A stretch of DNA of 64,000 bases from Cyanobacterium sp. HL-69 (GTDB taxonomy: Bacteria > Cyanobacteriota > Cyanobacteriia > Cyanobacteriales > Cyanobacteriaceae): positions 1 through 64,000 of the forward strand of contig CP024913.1 of NCBI GenBank assembly GCA_002813895.1, in the 5' to 3' direction. Below are positions 16,424 through 26,201 of this stretch, piece after piece (position 1 is the stretch's first letter; each line of letters begins with the position of its first letter). The notes beneath the pieces were generated by a model that saw only the letters and a program-made list of their open reading frames with translations, was not told the origin of the DNA and ran no database searches. The position numbers and the translations under genes are program-made.

Positions 16424-17373
16424 ATGAGTATTCTTGATGATGTTTGTTTAAATATAGTCGATTGTGAGCATAAAACCGCACCTATACAAGACATAGGGAT
16501 TCCTTCTATAAGAACTACTGGACATAAAAAATGGCGTAGTTGATTTTGAGGGAGCTAATAAAGTTTCAGAAATAACATATAAAAAATGGACTCGGAGATT
16601 AGAGCTCAAGAGTTTGATTTAATTCTTGCAAGAGAAGCACCAGTTGGTGAAGTTGGTATTATTCCGAAAAATCAAAAGGCTTGTTTAGGGCAAAGAACAG
16701 TTTTATTAAGACCTAATCCTCAAAAAGTATATCCATATTATTTATTATTTCTTTTACTATCTCGTGAAGTAAGCATGAGATGATGATACGGGCTTCTGGT
16801 TCAACAGTAGAACACCTTAATATGTCTGATATTCGTGGGTTAAAGTTACCAGATATTCCACCACTGGAAGAACAAAGGGCGATCGCATCTGTTCTTTCTT
16901 GTTTAGATGAGAAGATAGATAATTTAAGGAAGCAGAATAAAACCCTAGAGGCGATCGCACAGACGTTATTTAAGCATTGGTTTATTGACTTTGAGTTTCC
17001 CAATGATGATGGTAAACCCTATAAATCCTCTGGCGGTGAGATGGTAGCTTCTGAACTAGGAGAGATACCCAAAGATTGGACTGTTGGAAAAATTGAAGAT
17101 ACTGGCAAAGTTATCTGTGGCAAAACACCTTCTAAATCTAATAATAGTTTTTTTTGTGGAGAAATTCCGTTTATTAAAATTCCTGATATGCACGGTAATA
17201 TTTTTATTTTGGATACGACGGATAAATTATCGGCTCTGGGGTCAAAAAGTCAAATTAATAAACTTTTACCTCCATATTCTTTAAATATTAGCTGTATTGC
17301 TACTGTAGGTTTAGTTACGGCGTTTGAGAGTAGCATTTGTACAAGAAACCCCGATAAGAACTGTACCAATTAA
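16424..17373 (+). pseudogene. hsdS: hsdS specificity subunit remnant
   Basis: Fragments of one HsdS in changing frames: MSILDDVCLNIVDCEHKTAP; then FDLILAREAPVGEVGIIPKN; then LPDIPPLEEQRAIASVLSCL with the conserved helix DEKIDNLRKQNKTLEAIAQT; then the start of a second TRD (LGEIPKDWTVGKIEDTGKVI). It stops at 17373, well short of full length. The partner hsdM is also broken and no hsdR is nearby, so this RM system is dead. Confidence 0.8.
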
Positions 17374-17671
17374 ACCCTCTAAAATTTATCACCCTCAAAC
17401 GCTTGAAATCTCGTAGTAGATTTCTGTACCAAATAGACCTTAGTTTAATTAATACAGTGATCATGTCTAAAAAATAGGTTCTTGAAACTTAGACAGAGAG
17501 AGAACTTTAGCCTTAGCGTGGTTTTCTGTACGGTTGCTACTCAAGCCCCTTATCCAATTGTTTATTTCTTTTTCCAACTTTAACTTGCTTTCGTCGCAGA
17601 GGTTATATTCGTTAATACTAAGGGCGTTGCTGAATCAAGGTATGGAAACAAAAATAAAATAATCTCAAATA
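17374..17671. other. Gap between the hsdS remnant and the transposon
   Basis: 298 bp without a gene. It holds an IS-end-like phrase (GGGCGTTGCTGAATCAAGG, about 17622-17640) of the kind seen at ends of cyanobacterial insertion sequences. Confidence 0.35.
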
Positions 17672-17707
17672 GGCCTAAATAGAAGGTTCGTGTAACGAGG
17701 GGCAATC
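17672..17707 (+). repeat. Left terminal inverted repeat
   Basis: GGCCTAAATAGAAGGTTCGT followed by GTAACGAGGGGCAATC. The reverse complement at 21645-21680 differs at two positions. The outer tip is taken as GGCC because the vapC homology begins directly beyond the other end. Confidence 0.85.
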
Positions 17708-17854
17708 AGTATAGAAGTACTACTAAAAAGAGGATTTTTTTGTATTGAATGATAAGAAAATTAAATAATAAACATTGCCTAGTTCGTCTTCTTTTAGGCA
17801 AAGTATAATGGAAAAATATATGCAACCATAGAGACTTGATGGACATAAGTAATC

Positions 17855-18454
17855 ATGGCTCAACTTTCATTTTCGGCAAAGATTTCAAATCCTCCTCCAA
17901 AAAAACTACCATCACTTGGTAGAGAATATCTGCGTCCATTAGAAGTCCAATCCCTGATTCAGGCTGCCAGAAAAGTAGGTCGTCATCCCCATAGAGATAG
18001 TTTGATTATTTTACTAATGTTTCGTCATGGACTCAGAACAGCTGAATTAGTAGCTCTCAAATGGTCACAAATTGATTTATCAGAGGGTTATATAGAGATA
18101 CATAGAGTTAAACAAGGACATGATAGTATTCATCCTCTACGTTCACCTGAATTGAGGGCTTTACGTCAAATACAAAGAGATTATCCCGAAACTCAATATG
18201 TTTTTGTATCGGAATACAAAGCCCCCTTATCAACCAGAACCATTCGTCATATTATAGCCAGAGCTGGGGAACTAGCTAAAATACCCTTTAGAGTACACCC
18301 CCATCAACTACGTCATGCCTGTGGCTACTATCTAGCATCACTGGGCCATGATACTAGAGCTATTCAAGATTATTTAGGGCATAAAAATATTCACCATACA
18401 GTTCACTATACCCAAATGTCTCCCCATAGGTTTGAGAACTTCTGGAGAGACTAA
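17855..18454 (+). CDS. Tyrosine recombinase (TnpI/Xer-like, catalytic domain only)
   Basis: 199-aa tyrosine recombinase essentially made of the catalytic domain. Active-site pattern: R in [23 protein letters not shown] (HxxR), LGHKN (H/W) and a C-terminal VHYTQMSP (Tyr nucleophile). The N-terminal core-binding domain is very short. Inside the transposon and convergent with tnpA, it most likely acts as the resolvase on a site in the flanking 17708-17854 or at the gene junction. Confidence 0.88.
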   Translation: MAQLSFSAKISNPPPKKLPSLGREYLRPLEVQSLIQAARKVGRHPHRDSLIILLMFRHGLRTAELVALKWSQIDLSEGYIEIHRVKQGHDSIHPLRSPELRALRQIQRDYPETQYVFVSEYKAPLSTRTIRHIIARAGELAKIPFRVHPHQLRHACGYYLASLGHDTRAIQDYLGHKNIHHTVHYTQMSPHRFENFWRD

Positions 18455-21426
18455 GCAATTAATAATTGCTCTAAACCAGCAATTCTTTGAGAAAGATCGA
18501 GCTTAAAAGTACCATAAGGATTAACGTGACTGAAAATTAAAGGAGTAATCGCTCTTTTATCAATTTCAGTGAGTTGTTGTTGCCATTGATCCTGTTTTAA
18601 TATTTTTTGAATCATTAAAGTATTGACATAAACGAGACATATCTGCAACAAATGTAAAGATAAAACGGATAATTCCTGACTCTCCAAACGATTTGAGGCA
18701 AATTCTCCACCTTTACCATAAAAAATAAAATCATTAACCCCATTCCAGCGTTCTACTACATTTAAACCTTCATTAATCTCCCTTCGTACATCCTCTGAAC
18801 AAAGATATTGACATAGGAATATTGTTTTAATAGCTCGACCTAATTCAAGTAAAGCCAAATATGTAGGATGTTTAAAAGAATTTTTACTAAAACGTCTGAG
18901 AATAGCCTCAGTTTCTGCTGTCCCTAACCTTAAAGCTGTGGCATACTTCACCATCTGGTCATACTGTTGACGAATCAAATCCCAATTAATCGGACGGGTT
19001 AGAATCGGCTGTAAATGAGGATAAGCATTACTGACTTTGGTGAATGGACGATATAACTTCTGTACCTTAATTCGTTTTAATCGGGGCATCAACTGAAACC
19101 CCAACAAGTGAGTAAAGGCAAATGCTATTTCACTTTGACCATGACTATCAACATAGTTTTTCTGCACATCCATATTAGTACAATGGCGTAATACCCCTTC
19201 AATCATAGCGGCAACCTCGCTACTAGAACAGGTTTTGAGTTGTGAATAGATACAAGTCGATTTCCTCTCAACGTGCCAATAAATCATGACTCCTCGACCA
19301 CCATAGCGTAAATGATACTGGGTCATCAGGTTTTGATCATAAGCTCCAAAATGTTTGCTATCACTAGCACAAGTAGTTGTTCCCTCTCCCCAGACATGAG
19401 GATTACGAATCTCAAAAATGGCATTAATGACATCCCCAATGGCACTTCTTAGCTGATCTTTATGGATGTAGCGACGACGTACATAGAGCAAATCTTGATA
19501 TTTTTCACCATTTATACCTGTATTAATTCTTTTTAACCCGGTATTAGTTCCCATACCATAAATACATAGTAACAATCGCTTTTGCAATGAAACTCTATCA
19601 ATAATCTCCCTTGTACCCATGGTTTTGAAGTTACGAGTAAAATCAACTCTTAAATCTGTCTCCTTGAGAATATCTAAAAGACTGGTATTCGCCCAAGTTT
19701 CATTGATTTCAGCCTTAAGTCGATTCAGATTTATTGGTTCAGGTACTGCTTCAAAAGGACTAAGTCTAATCAGTCCATTTCCTTTACTGATAATGGCAAC
19801 ATTTTTATTTTTTGGCATCCCTTGATCCAACTTATCCAATCCTTCTGCCATTTCTTGTTGTAACTTGGAAATAAAAGTTTCTACATCCTCGGGAAGAGTT
19901 AGAGCTTGGTAGTAAATTTGACGGTATTGTTCAAAATCTGTAGGTAAATCATGATCTGGATTACCATAACGTGATGCACCAACTACCCAAATTTCTTTAC
20001 AACTGAGTCTTTCTCTAAGGGCTTGTAAAACACTTATTTCATAGTTAATCCGGTTAATTCGTTCGTTTCCGTCTTTATCAGTTTCCAAAAGAATATCTTT
20101 CCAACCACTTTTGACAACTCCATCAATGGGTATTTCTTCTGTGACATCATAATATTTGGACTTACTTTCTGTGTATTTTTTGAGTAATTCTAAAGATTTA
20201 ATCACAGGGCGATGAATGTCATTATTAGAGCGAAATTTTAATACAGATAGAAAAATGGGAATCATCCGACGGTAGTGATTGGCAAAGGATGCACGCATTA
20301 CTTTATGAACTCTTTGGCGATAGGCTATACCTGTAGCTTTGTACTCAGTGACCAAATCTTTGAGAGTTTTTTGAGAAACGACTGGATAGATTACTTTTTC
20401 TATTATTCCTTCTGGTTCAGCGGCGGCTACTTCAGCAATACGGAATAAGATGTTGGTTTTTCCTGTTACAAGTTGAAAATCGGCGACTAATTCTTTGTTA
20501 ATACGTCTTTCTGCTCTTGTACCTATACGTTTGATAATGTTTATTAGTAGCTCGATCAGATTGTCCGTAATTTCTTGAGTGCGTTCCACAAGGAAGGCAC
20601 TCATTAAAGTGTAGCGAATAGATGATGGATGTTGCCGTAAATGATAAGGGGTTTCAGTTGCTGCTCTATGACGGTAATTTTTTATTAGTTTTGGTGAAAT
20701 TCCCTCAAATAAATCAGAAGGTAAACCTACACTTATAATTCGTTTGAGTTTTTCAATTTCTGTTAAGAAAGTGCCTAAACCTACAGGACCTGGATCTGTT
20801 TTAAGAAAGGCAAAGTCAGATATTTTAAATGTAGATGAATCTGATGAGGTAGTTTTATTTTCTTCAATTGATGTGTTTAATATGATGTCAATTTCAGTTA
20901 TAGTTTCAGCTGATAATTTAGTAAATATTTGATTACAAAAGTTACTTTCATATTGATTTACGGTGCGACGAATTAAACGTTCTAATTGTTTTGTTGTTGG
21001 AGGTTCAATTTGTAATAGGCGAAATCTTTGATATATTTCTTCTTTCAGTGCTTCAAATCTTTGCTTAAACGGTAAAATATGAACCATTAACCAGTCCGAT
21101 GCTTCAGATGAATCTGATAATGTAGCTGTCCGAAATCCAAACAATTCACGAATTTCAGCACGATGATTTTTGATGGTACGTCCTTGCCAATTATATTGAG
21201 AATATAATGAAGAATTTATTTCTAGTTGTAACCCAATGTAGTCAATAATTGTTTGCGGTATTTCAGCCCTATCATCTGGAAAACGAGCCATTAATTGAAA
21301 ATATTTAAGGAGAATTGCAAAGCCTATCTGCCCCGCACCTAGTTTCTTTTTGACTAGTTCTAATTCTTGGGGAACAAGAGTCCAATTTTCGACTAATTCC
21401 TGCGTGTTCCAATCGAGCTTTACCAA
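18451..21426 (-). CDS. tnpA: Tn3-family transposase TnpA
   Basis: 991 aa, full length for Tn3-family TnpA. The N-terminal DUF4158-like region opens [20 protein letters not shown]. The DDE catalytic core shows [16 protein letters not shown] (D near 688), [15 protein letters not shown] (D near 760) and [20 protein letters not shown] (E near 892), all standard for the family. The start at 21426 has AAGGAGAAA upstream on the minus strand. No frameshift seen, so the element may still be active. Confidence 0.95.
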   Translation of the reverse strand: MVKLDWNTQELVENWTLVPQELELVKKKLGAGQIGFAILLKYFQLMARFPDDRAEIPQTIIDYIGLQLEINSSLYSQYNWQGRTIKNHRAEIRELFGFRTATLSDSSEASDWLMVHILPFKQRFEALKEEIYQRFRLLQIEPPTTKQLERLIRRTVNQYESNFCNQIFTKLSAETITEIDIILNTSIEENKTTSSDSSTFKISDFAFLKTDPGPVGLGTFLTEIEKLKRIISVGLPSDLFEGISPKLIKNYRHRAATETPYHLRQHPSSIRYTLMSAFLVERTQEITDNLIELLINIIKRIGTRAERRINKELVADFQLVTGKTNILFRIAEVAAAEPEGIIEKVIYPVVSQKTLKDLVTEYKATGIAYRQRVHKVMRASFANHYRRMIPIFLSVLKFRSNNDIHRPVIKSLELLKKYTESKSKYYDVTEEIPIDGVVKSGWKDILLETDKDGNERINRINYEISVLQALRERLSCKEIWVVGASRYGNPDHDLPTDFEQYRQIYYQALTLPEDVETFISKLQQEMAEGLDKLDQGMPKNKNVAIISKGNGLIRLSPFEAVPEPINLNRLKAEINETWANTSLLDILKETDLRVDFTRNFKTMGTREIIDRVSLQKRLLLCIYGMGTNTGLKRINTGINGEKYQDLLYVRRRYIHKDQLRSAIGDVINAIFEIRNPHVWGEGTTTCASDSKHFGAYDQNLMTQYHLRYGGRGVMIYWHVERKSTCIYSQLKTCSSSEVAAMIEGVLRHCTNMDVQKNYVDSHGQSEIAFAFTHLLGFQLMPRLKRIKVQKLYRPFTKVSNAYPHLQPILTRPINWDLIRQQYDQMVKYATALRLGTAETEAILRRFSKNSFKHPTYLALLELGRAIKTIFLCQYLCSEDVRREINEGLNVVERWNGVNDFIFYGKGGEFASNRLESQELSVLSLHLLQICLVYVNTLMIQKILKQDQWQQQLTEIDKRAITPLIFSHVNPYGTFKLDLSQRIAGLEQLLIA

Positions 21427-21644
21427 AATATGTTTCTCCTTGTAAGTTAATCTTGACCAGAAAAAAGCATAAACGAATTTAGCCTTATAATTTTACCTAA
21501 TTTTAAATGTACATCAAGACATTTTTGTCAACTATTGTTCGTTTAATACATTAGATATACTTATATTTGCTCCATGAAAATAGAATTTTTGTATTGTCAA
21601 GAAAAAATCTCTGAAATCTATGATTAACAAGCATTTCATTCATA

Positions 21645-21680
21645 GATTGCCCCTGGTTGCACGAACCTTCTATTTAGGCC
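21645..21680 (-). repeat. Right terminal inverted repeat
   Basis: GATTGCCCCTGGTTGCACGA followed by ACCTTCTATTTAGGCC; inverted partner of 17672-17707. Confidence 0.85.
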
Positions 21681-22003
21681 GTAGAGAGCAAATAGCTGTT
21701 TGTGCAGTGGTGAAGGGGGAATTATTGTATGGCGCCATGGGTAGTAATAATCCTGTTAAGGCTCTGAATCTACACAGAGCTTTTTTGAGTCAGTTTGTGT
21801 CTTTGCCTTTTGATGATAGTTGTGCAGAGGTGTATGGTAGGATTAGAAAGGATTTAGCTAATCAAGGTAAGCCTATTGGTGCAAATGATTTGTTAATTGC
21901 TTCTATTGCTATGGCGAATAATCTGGTTTTAGTTACCCATAATGTAAGGGAATTTAGTCGAGTCAAAGATCTACAAATTGAGGATTGGGAAGCACTATCT
22001 TGA
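21681..22003 (+). pseudogene. vapC: vapC 3' part, truncated by the transposon
   Basis: A frame starting inside the transposon end reads through into REQIAVCAVVKGELLYGAMG, then PIGANDLLIASIAMANNLVL and THNVREFSRVKDLQIEDW, the C-terminal two thirds of a PIN toxin. The N-terminal LLDTN aspartate is missing and homology begins a few codons after the inverted repeat. No 5' part is found at the left end of the transposon. The toxin cannot be active; no antitoxin gene remains. Confidence 0.85.
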
Positions 22004-22137
22004 AGAACCCGGGGTTCGCTTCGCAACAGATTAGGGTCTTTATTTATTTGCCCATATTTTCATAAACGCTCCGGCGCACCGCATAAATTCCTAATAATAA
22101 CCAGCGCACCGTAACCCCAACCTATAACGCACTTGTG

Positions 22138-22259
22138 GGGTGGAGCAATCACTTGTTTGTTTTCTTGTACACCACCAATGGTGGTGAGGTAGATTAAATG
22201 ATACCGATCCTGTAAAAGTTTATCCGTGGCACAAAAAACTGCACTGCATTCATGCTCCC
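22138..22259 (+). other. Structured repeat element C (candidate ncRNA), copy 3 of 3
   Basis: A 122-nt copy of the element also at 1398 and 2521. It opens GGGTGGAGCAATC and closes TTCATGCTCCC; GGAGCA pairs with TGCTCC, a compensatory change relative to GGAGCG/CGCTCC in copies A and B. The internal hairpin CACCACC-AAT-GGTGGTG is a perfect 7-bp stem (22170-22186). AGTTT/AAACT encloses CCGTGGCACAAAA. It is preceded by CCAGCGCAC and CCTATAACGCAC boxes, partly repeated at 5806-5848. It is the main content of gap 22004-22341. Confidence 0.6.
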
Positions 22260-22341
22260 AAAAAAAAGCACTGAGTAAGATACCCCTTAAAACTAAAAAC
22301 AATCAATTGTTACAATAGATTTAAAGCCCCAACAATATTGG

Positions 22342-22713
22342 TTACCTTCTGAGTATCCTGATCATTTCACCGTCTCTTAATTCTCTACCAAGGTTCTCAA
22401 AGTTAGTGGTCTTTCCGTTCTCATCTACCACCACGGGAATCATATTATCGTATAGATTTTTCATGTTAATAATCATCAGTGCAATTTCATAGAGATCTCC
22501 TGTTTCTGTATTCGTTAATAAAGACTCACTGAAACCAAACATTTCCTCACTCAACTCAAAAATAACTTGCCGTTGTTCATCCGTTCTTGCATTCCGAAGA
22601 CCGTTTACAGCAATTAGTAGCAATGCTATCTCATCCATTCTAGGGTTACAAAAAGCATCTAGGAATATCTCGTGCATTCCTTCTCTATATTCTTGAATAT
22701 CCATATTAATCAC
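22342..22713 (-). CDS. Hypothetical protein (123 aa)
   Basis: Unrecognised, acidic and largely helical (DEIALLLIAVNGLRNARTDE, EMFGFSESLL, YEIALMIINMKNLYDN), ending in a basic RDGEMIRILRR. The real start may be the second Met (MDIQEYREGM). It sits between element C and the iteron region on the same strand as rep gene 2, so it could belong to replication control, but nothing in the sequence proves it. Confidence 0.55.
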   Translation of the reverse strand: MINMDIQEYREGMHEIFLDAFCNPRMDEIALLLIAVNGLRNARTDEQRQVIFELSEEMFGFSESLLTNTETGDLYEIALMIINMKNLYDNMIPVVVDENGKTTNFENLGRELRDGEMIRILRR

Positions 22714-22827
22714 CCTGAATTACATCGTTATCATAGCATGAAAGCCTTATACTGTATAACTTTTGTTTGTTATTTATACCATTATTGAATCTTATATTTT
22801 GAGATTATTACTATAGTTTGATTCTTT

Positions 22828-23340
22828 GTCTAAATTTGTCTAAAGAAATGTCTAAACTTAAAAGATTTTTTATGAAACTCTATATATCTTTTAAAATATA
22901 AGGATTAGCAACTTTTGAGAAATATATTAAAAAATATTGTCTAAATTGTGTCTAAACTAAGCTGTACTACTTATAATATATAGATTATAGAGATTATATA
23001 TATATTATAAGTACCTATAACCCTATATATACCGTTACTCATTTACTTGTTTAGACGTACCTTTACACATATTTTTGAATTTTTTATTGATATATTTTCT
23101 TATTAGTAGAAAAAAAATTTTACTGGTCATATATAGTTATTGAGAATATCAGCAATAAGGTGTCAAAAATACCCCCTATCTACCTAATTTTGTCTAAACT
23201 GTCTAAACTAACTATAAAAAAAACGCTGTAGCTTTTATTTTATAAGCATTACAGCCTATATTTTAAGTTTAGACGATTTTAGACAGATAAAATAGAACCC
23301 TCACGGGGCAAGGATTCTAAGTTTAGACGTTAGTTTAGAC
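22828..23340. repeat. Iteron cluster: 12 copies of GTCTAAA(C), likely replication origin
   Basis: GTCTAAA occurs at 22828, 22838, 22850, 22939, 22950, 23192 and 23201. Its complement TTTAGAC occurs at 23050, 23268, 23278, 23322 and 23334. The best form is GTCTAAACT. Pairs are spaced about 9-12 bp. The AT-rich gap (22714-23341) borders the 3' end of the primase-helicase gene and also contains a 15-bp-arm AT palindrome. Clustered iterons next to an initiator gene are the usual sign of a theta-replication origin. Near 23225-23255 a GCTGTA/TACAGC hairpin may terminate the rep transcript. Confidence 0.75.
22968..23013. other. AT-rich perfect inverted repeat within the origin region
   Basis: Left arm TACTTATAATATATA (22968-22982) and right arm TATATATTATAAGTA (22999-23013) match at all 15 positions with a 16-bp spacer. 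A cruciform or DNA-unwinding element at the origin is plausible. Confidence 0.7.
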
Positions 23341-23341
23341 A

Positions 23342-25876
23342 CTATTTAATTTTTACTTTTACCCCTCTTTTAGTGGGTATCCTGACTAACTTATCATTCT
23401 CAATTAAAAGCAATAAGAGTTCATCAATTTCTGTGGCAGGGGTATCTTTAAAATCTCTGATGAACATTCTGATATTAGAAGCTGTAACCTCACCTTTCTT
23501 GGCTACAAGTTCAAGGATTTTAACCAGTCTTGCATCCATGAAGTTTTTTTGGCACTTGATAGCCACATACTCAAACTGTCTGAGATAATAGAACACAACC
23601 TCAATGGCTAATTTCATAATTTCCTCAGTGATGATTAGAGGGCTAGGCGGTGCCAATTCTGTATTGAGAATATAGTGCCATGTGTGCAAGATACCAGCAA
23701 CCCGTAATATAGCACCCTCACCCTTACTATACTTAGCCCTTAATTGCTCAGTGGGCAAAGTCTCTTTAATATCAATCAACTTTCTTTGGGCGTTCTTGAA
23801 AATAGGATAAACCTCACTAGGTACTATCAGATCTGTTTCATCTAACTTGGTAATCTCATCAATGACGTGACCCAGTAACTCAGATAATCCACTATCAACA
23901 AAGTGATCCGGTAAATACTCTTTGGGTAGTTCACCGCCCCAAAAAAACCATCTTGCACTGATACCTCTTGAGTCATCACCATTGTTAAATATCTTTTCAA
24001 GGGCTGACCATTGAATCGTACCAGTTACTGAGATAGCTGTTTTCTCAATGAAAATATTACTATCTTTATTAGCACGGGTTTTGATGACTTGACCACCATC
24101 ATATAGCTCAAGTTCACGGGCTACGTCATCACCACTATAAAACTTGTTTTGTCTTTCAAAGTAACCTGATAACTCATCACAGAAGCATAAGAAGCCTTTG
24201 GGGTTTTCTTGGTGAGCTAATAATAATCCATCAATGGTGCTATCTTTCACCATATATCTAATCATTTTAGGTTCTGGTAAATTAGCCCTAGCATCCTTTG
24301 GTAATAACTCATTTTCCTGATATTCTCTCAGTTCATCCTTATATTGCTTATATGCTTCTAGGTTCTTATCCTTGAGGGGCTTAATAATAGTCATGGTGGT
24401 GGGGGTTTTCTTTTTCCCACTATCAGCAACGATTGCAGTTCGGAGGATACAGGGCTGTCTATATTTAGGATTATCCTGTAGTACAACGCTTCTTCTTGTA
24501 CCGATCGCCCCACCAATAACAGGTAAAAGGATGGTAAATAATGCCATGGGGTTTGTGGGTAGGTTGAGGGCTTCTTGCTCAAGCATTGAGCCGTATAAAA
24601 CCCCTAATACCCTTTTTAAATCAAGACTTTCATGGGGGATTTTTAATAGGTCATCAACCCGTGGGGATAATTCCTCAATATCAATAATCTGATTATCTAG
24701 TTCTTTTCTAGCCTTGATAGCCTTTTCTAGCATTGTGGCTTGAATAGGATACTGTGAGCAAAACTCAGCTATCTTCCCCCTGTAACCAGCTTCAGTATAA
24801 ATAGGTTTGCTAAACTCATCTATGAATTGCCTCATAATACTGGGAAAGTCATTCTCTCCAATCCCATGGCGATTATAGGTTGCGTTTAGCTTTCCCTGTA
24901 AATCGGTTGTTACAATTGAATTGTCTATATTTAATAGCTCTTCTAGGTTAGCCCCCACAGTCAATTCAATGTTGGTTTTAATGGCTTCAGGGCTTAACTT
25001 AGTATGTTTTGAGTATTCTTCAAAGTCACCGTGTTCTGGTACTTCAGGAAATAGATAGCTAATGGGAAAAATGATGAAGGGTATGCCCTGAGATGCTACT
25101 ATATCCCTCGTCTTGATTGCCTTGTCTAATCCTTGTTTATCATTATCCGTAATGTAGATTATGCCCTTTATCTGATATTGCTTAACCCGTTCACAGAGTC
25201 TTATTATGTGGTCTATGTCTGTGGCTTTACTCCCCAATATGCAAGTGCTAATCAAACCTTTATCTAAAGCATAATCACAAGCCTTTTCCCCTTCAGTCTT
25301 TAATATCCATTTACCTGTAGCTTGGGAAAATAACTCAAGGTGGTACGGCTCCCAAATCTTTGTAATCTTTGACTTGTCACTACCATTCTCATAACCGTAA
25401 AAGTTTTTTTCTCGCTTCTCCTTCCCATCCTTTCTTTTAGTGGTTAATACTCTTTTTACCTTGTTTCCCCCCGGGTAGTTTAACCACATGGCATACTTTT
25501 TCAGTGATGCTTCATTCTCATACTCGGCTATCATCTCTGTCACAGGGGATTTATAGTCAACGGTAGTGGCTATAACAATCGGATCTTTCGGAGGTGAGTA
25601 GGTTTTAATCTCATCCTTTTTCGCCTTGTGGATAGATAACCCTTTCCGTTCACCAACCCATTTGAAAATCTCTTTATTGCATTCACCCCCTGAGTTATAG
25701 CAATTGTATTTTTGTCCGTCCTTGGATATTGAAAAATCATCACCGCCACAAATAGGGCAAATATACTTACCCTTTGTGGTTGTAGGCGTGAATAGATCAA
25801 TATGTTCCCCTATTTTAAAGGCGTTATCATATGTCATAATGTTATTAACAAGATTTGTTTGAATGAGCGTTTGCAT
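23342..25876 (-). CDS. Plasmid replication primase-helicase (Zn + TOPRIM + DUF3987-like)
   Basis: 844-aa protein. Zinc ribbon CPIC...CYNSGGEC (C40, C43, C59, C66); TOPRIM glutamate in ILKTEGEKACDYA (E195) and acidic pair in IIYITDNDKQG (about 240-250); from about residue 420 a DUF3987-type helicase-like domain with a phosphate-loop-like VADSGKKKTPTTMTI near 485. The TOPRIM half parallels the 8068-10965 protein (WEPYHLELFSQATGKWILKT vs LPYHLKLFPQANGKWILVLE). An alternative start at 25837 (MTYDNAFKIGEH) is possible, since no Shine-Dalgarno decides. The iteron cluster follows its stop directly. Probable initiator of the second replicon. Confidence 0.85.
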   Translation of the reverse strand: MQTLIQTNLVNNIMTYDNAFKIGEHIDLFTPTTTKGKYICPICGGDDFSISKDGQKYNCYNSGGECNKEIFKWVGERKGLSIHKAKKDEIKTYSPPKDPIVIATTVDYKSPVTEMIAEYENEASLKKYAMWLNYPGGNKVKRVLTTKRKDGKEKREKNFYGYENGSDKSKITKIWEPYHLELFSQATGKWILKTEGEKACDYALDKGLISTCILGSKATDIDHIIRLCERVKQYQIKGIIYITDNDKQGLDKAIKTRDIVASQGIPFIIFPISYLFPEVPEHGDFEEYSKHTKLSPEAIKTNIELTVGANLEELLNIDNSIVTTDLQGKLNATYNRHGIGENDFPSIMRQFIDEFSKPIYTEAGYRGKIAEFCSQYPIQATMLEKAIKARKELDNQIIDIEELSPRVDDLLKIPHESLDLKRVLGVLYGSMLEQEALNLPTNPMALFTILLPVIGGAIGTRRSVVLQDNPKYRQPCILRTAIVADSGKKKTPTTMTIIKPLKDKNLEAYKQYKDELREYQENELLPKDARANLPEPKMIRYMVKDSTIDGLLLAHQENPKGFLCFCDELSGYFERQNKFYSGDDVARELELYDGGQVIKTRANKDSNIFIEKTAISVTGTIQWSALEKIFNNGDDSRGISARWFFWGGELPKEYLPDHFVDSGLSELLGHVIDEITKLDETDLIVPSEVYPIFKNAQRKLIDIKETLPTEQLRAKYSKGEGAILRVAGILHTWHYILNTELAPPSPLIITEEIMKLAIEVVFYYLRQFEYVAIKCQKNFMDARLVKILELVAKKGEVTASNIRMFIRDFKDTPATEIDELLLLLIENDKLVRIPTKRGVKVKIK

Positions 25877-25894
25877 CGCTCATTTATATTATAC

Positions 25895-25928
25895 ATAAAA
25901 AAGGGTTGGTGATCCCTCTAAAATCACC
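25895..25928 (-). terminator. Attenuator-like hairpin in the leader of rep gene 2
   Basis: On the minus strand GGTGAT/ATCACC (25928-25908) is followed by AACCCTTTTTTA, about 20 nt before the start codon. It is the counterpart of 11061-11093. Confidence 0.5.
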
Positions 25929-25972
25929 TTTTTTTATATTTATTTTTAGGGAACTATAAGCTCTCTTTTTTA

Positions 25973-25988
25973 GTGTAAACGTTTACAC
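25973..25988. promoter_or_regulatory. Perfect 16-bp palindrome upstream of rep gene 2
   Basis: GTGTAAACGTTTACAC is fully self-complementary and lies ~100 bp upstream of the rep start, within the divergent promoter region. This is the form of a homodimer operator. Confidence 0.6.
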
Positions 25989-26201
25989 CAAAGACCCCAT
26001 TTTTCGTCAGAATAATCACTTTTGAGGTCAACTTAAAAAGTTGTTATTCGTTGTTTAACAACAGTTTTGACTATTTTCTCATTGTGTTTATTTAATAGGT
26101 AAATTTGGAAATAACTGTTTTATTACAAATTAATAAGAATTAGAGTATTTAATCCTTAACTTAGATTGAACCACAACTTTGTGGTTAATCTCTTTACTCT
26201 A

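Larger units (their letters stand above)
17672..21680. mobile_element. Tn3-family transposon with tyrosine recombinase (4.0 kb)
   Basis: Bounded by 36-bp inverted repeats at 17672-17707 and 21645-21680 that match at 34 of 36 positions. It carries a convergent tnpA (18451-21426, minus) and a tyrosine recombinase (17855-18454, plus), overlapping by 4 bp at their 3' ends. The recombinase would resolve cointegrates in place of a serine resolvase, as TnpI does in Tn4430. The right end abuts a vapC gene missing its 5' part. The flanks (AAATA left, GTAGA right) show no 5-bp target duplication. Confidence 0.85.

Noticed and set aside
1398-22259. Retron msr-msd or group II intron for the 122-nt elements
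   Set aside because: No reverse transcriptase is in the window, and no domain V-like hairpin was seen.
22060-22302. Minus-strand 80-aa frame
   Set aside because: It covers element C and its boxes; composition follows the stems, not a protein.
23342-25876. DUF3987 protein as a phage-derived gene
   Set aside because: No phage structural or lysis gene is near, while iterons and a divergent small regulator fit plasmid replication better.
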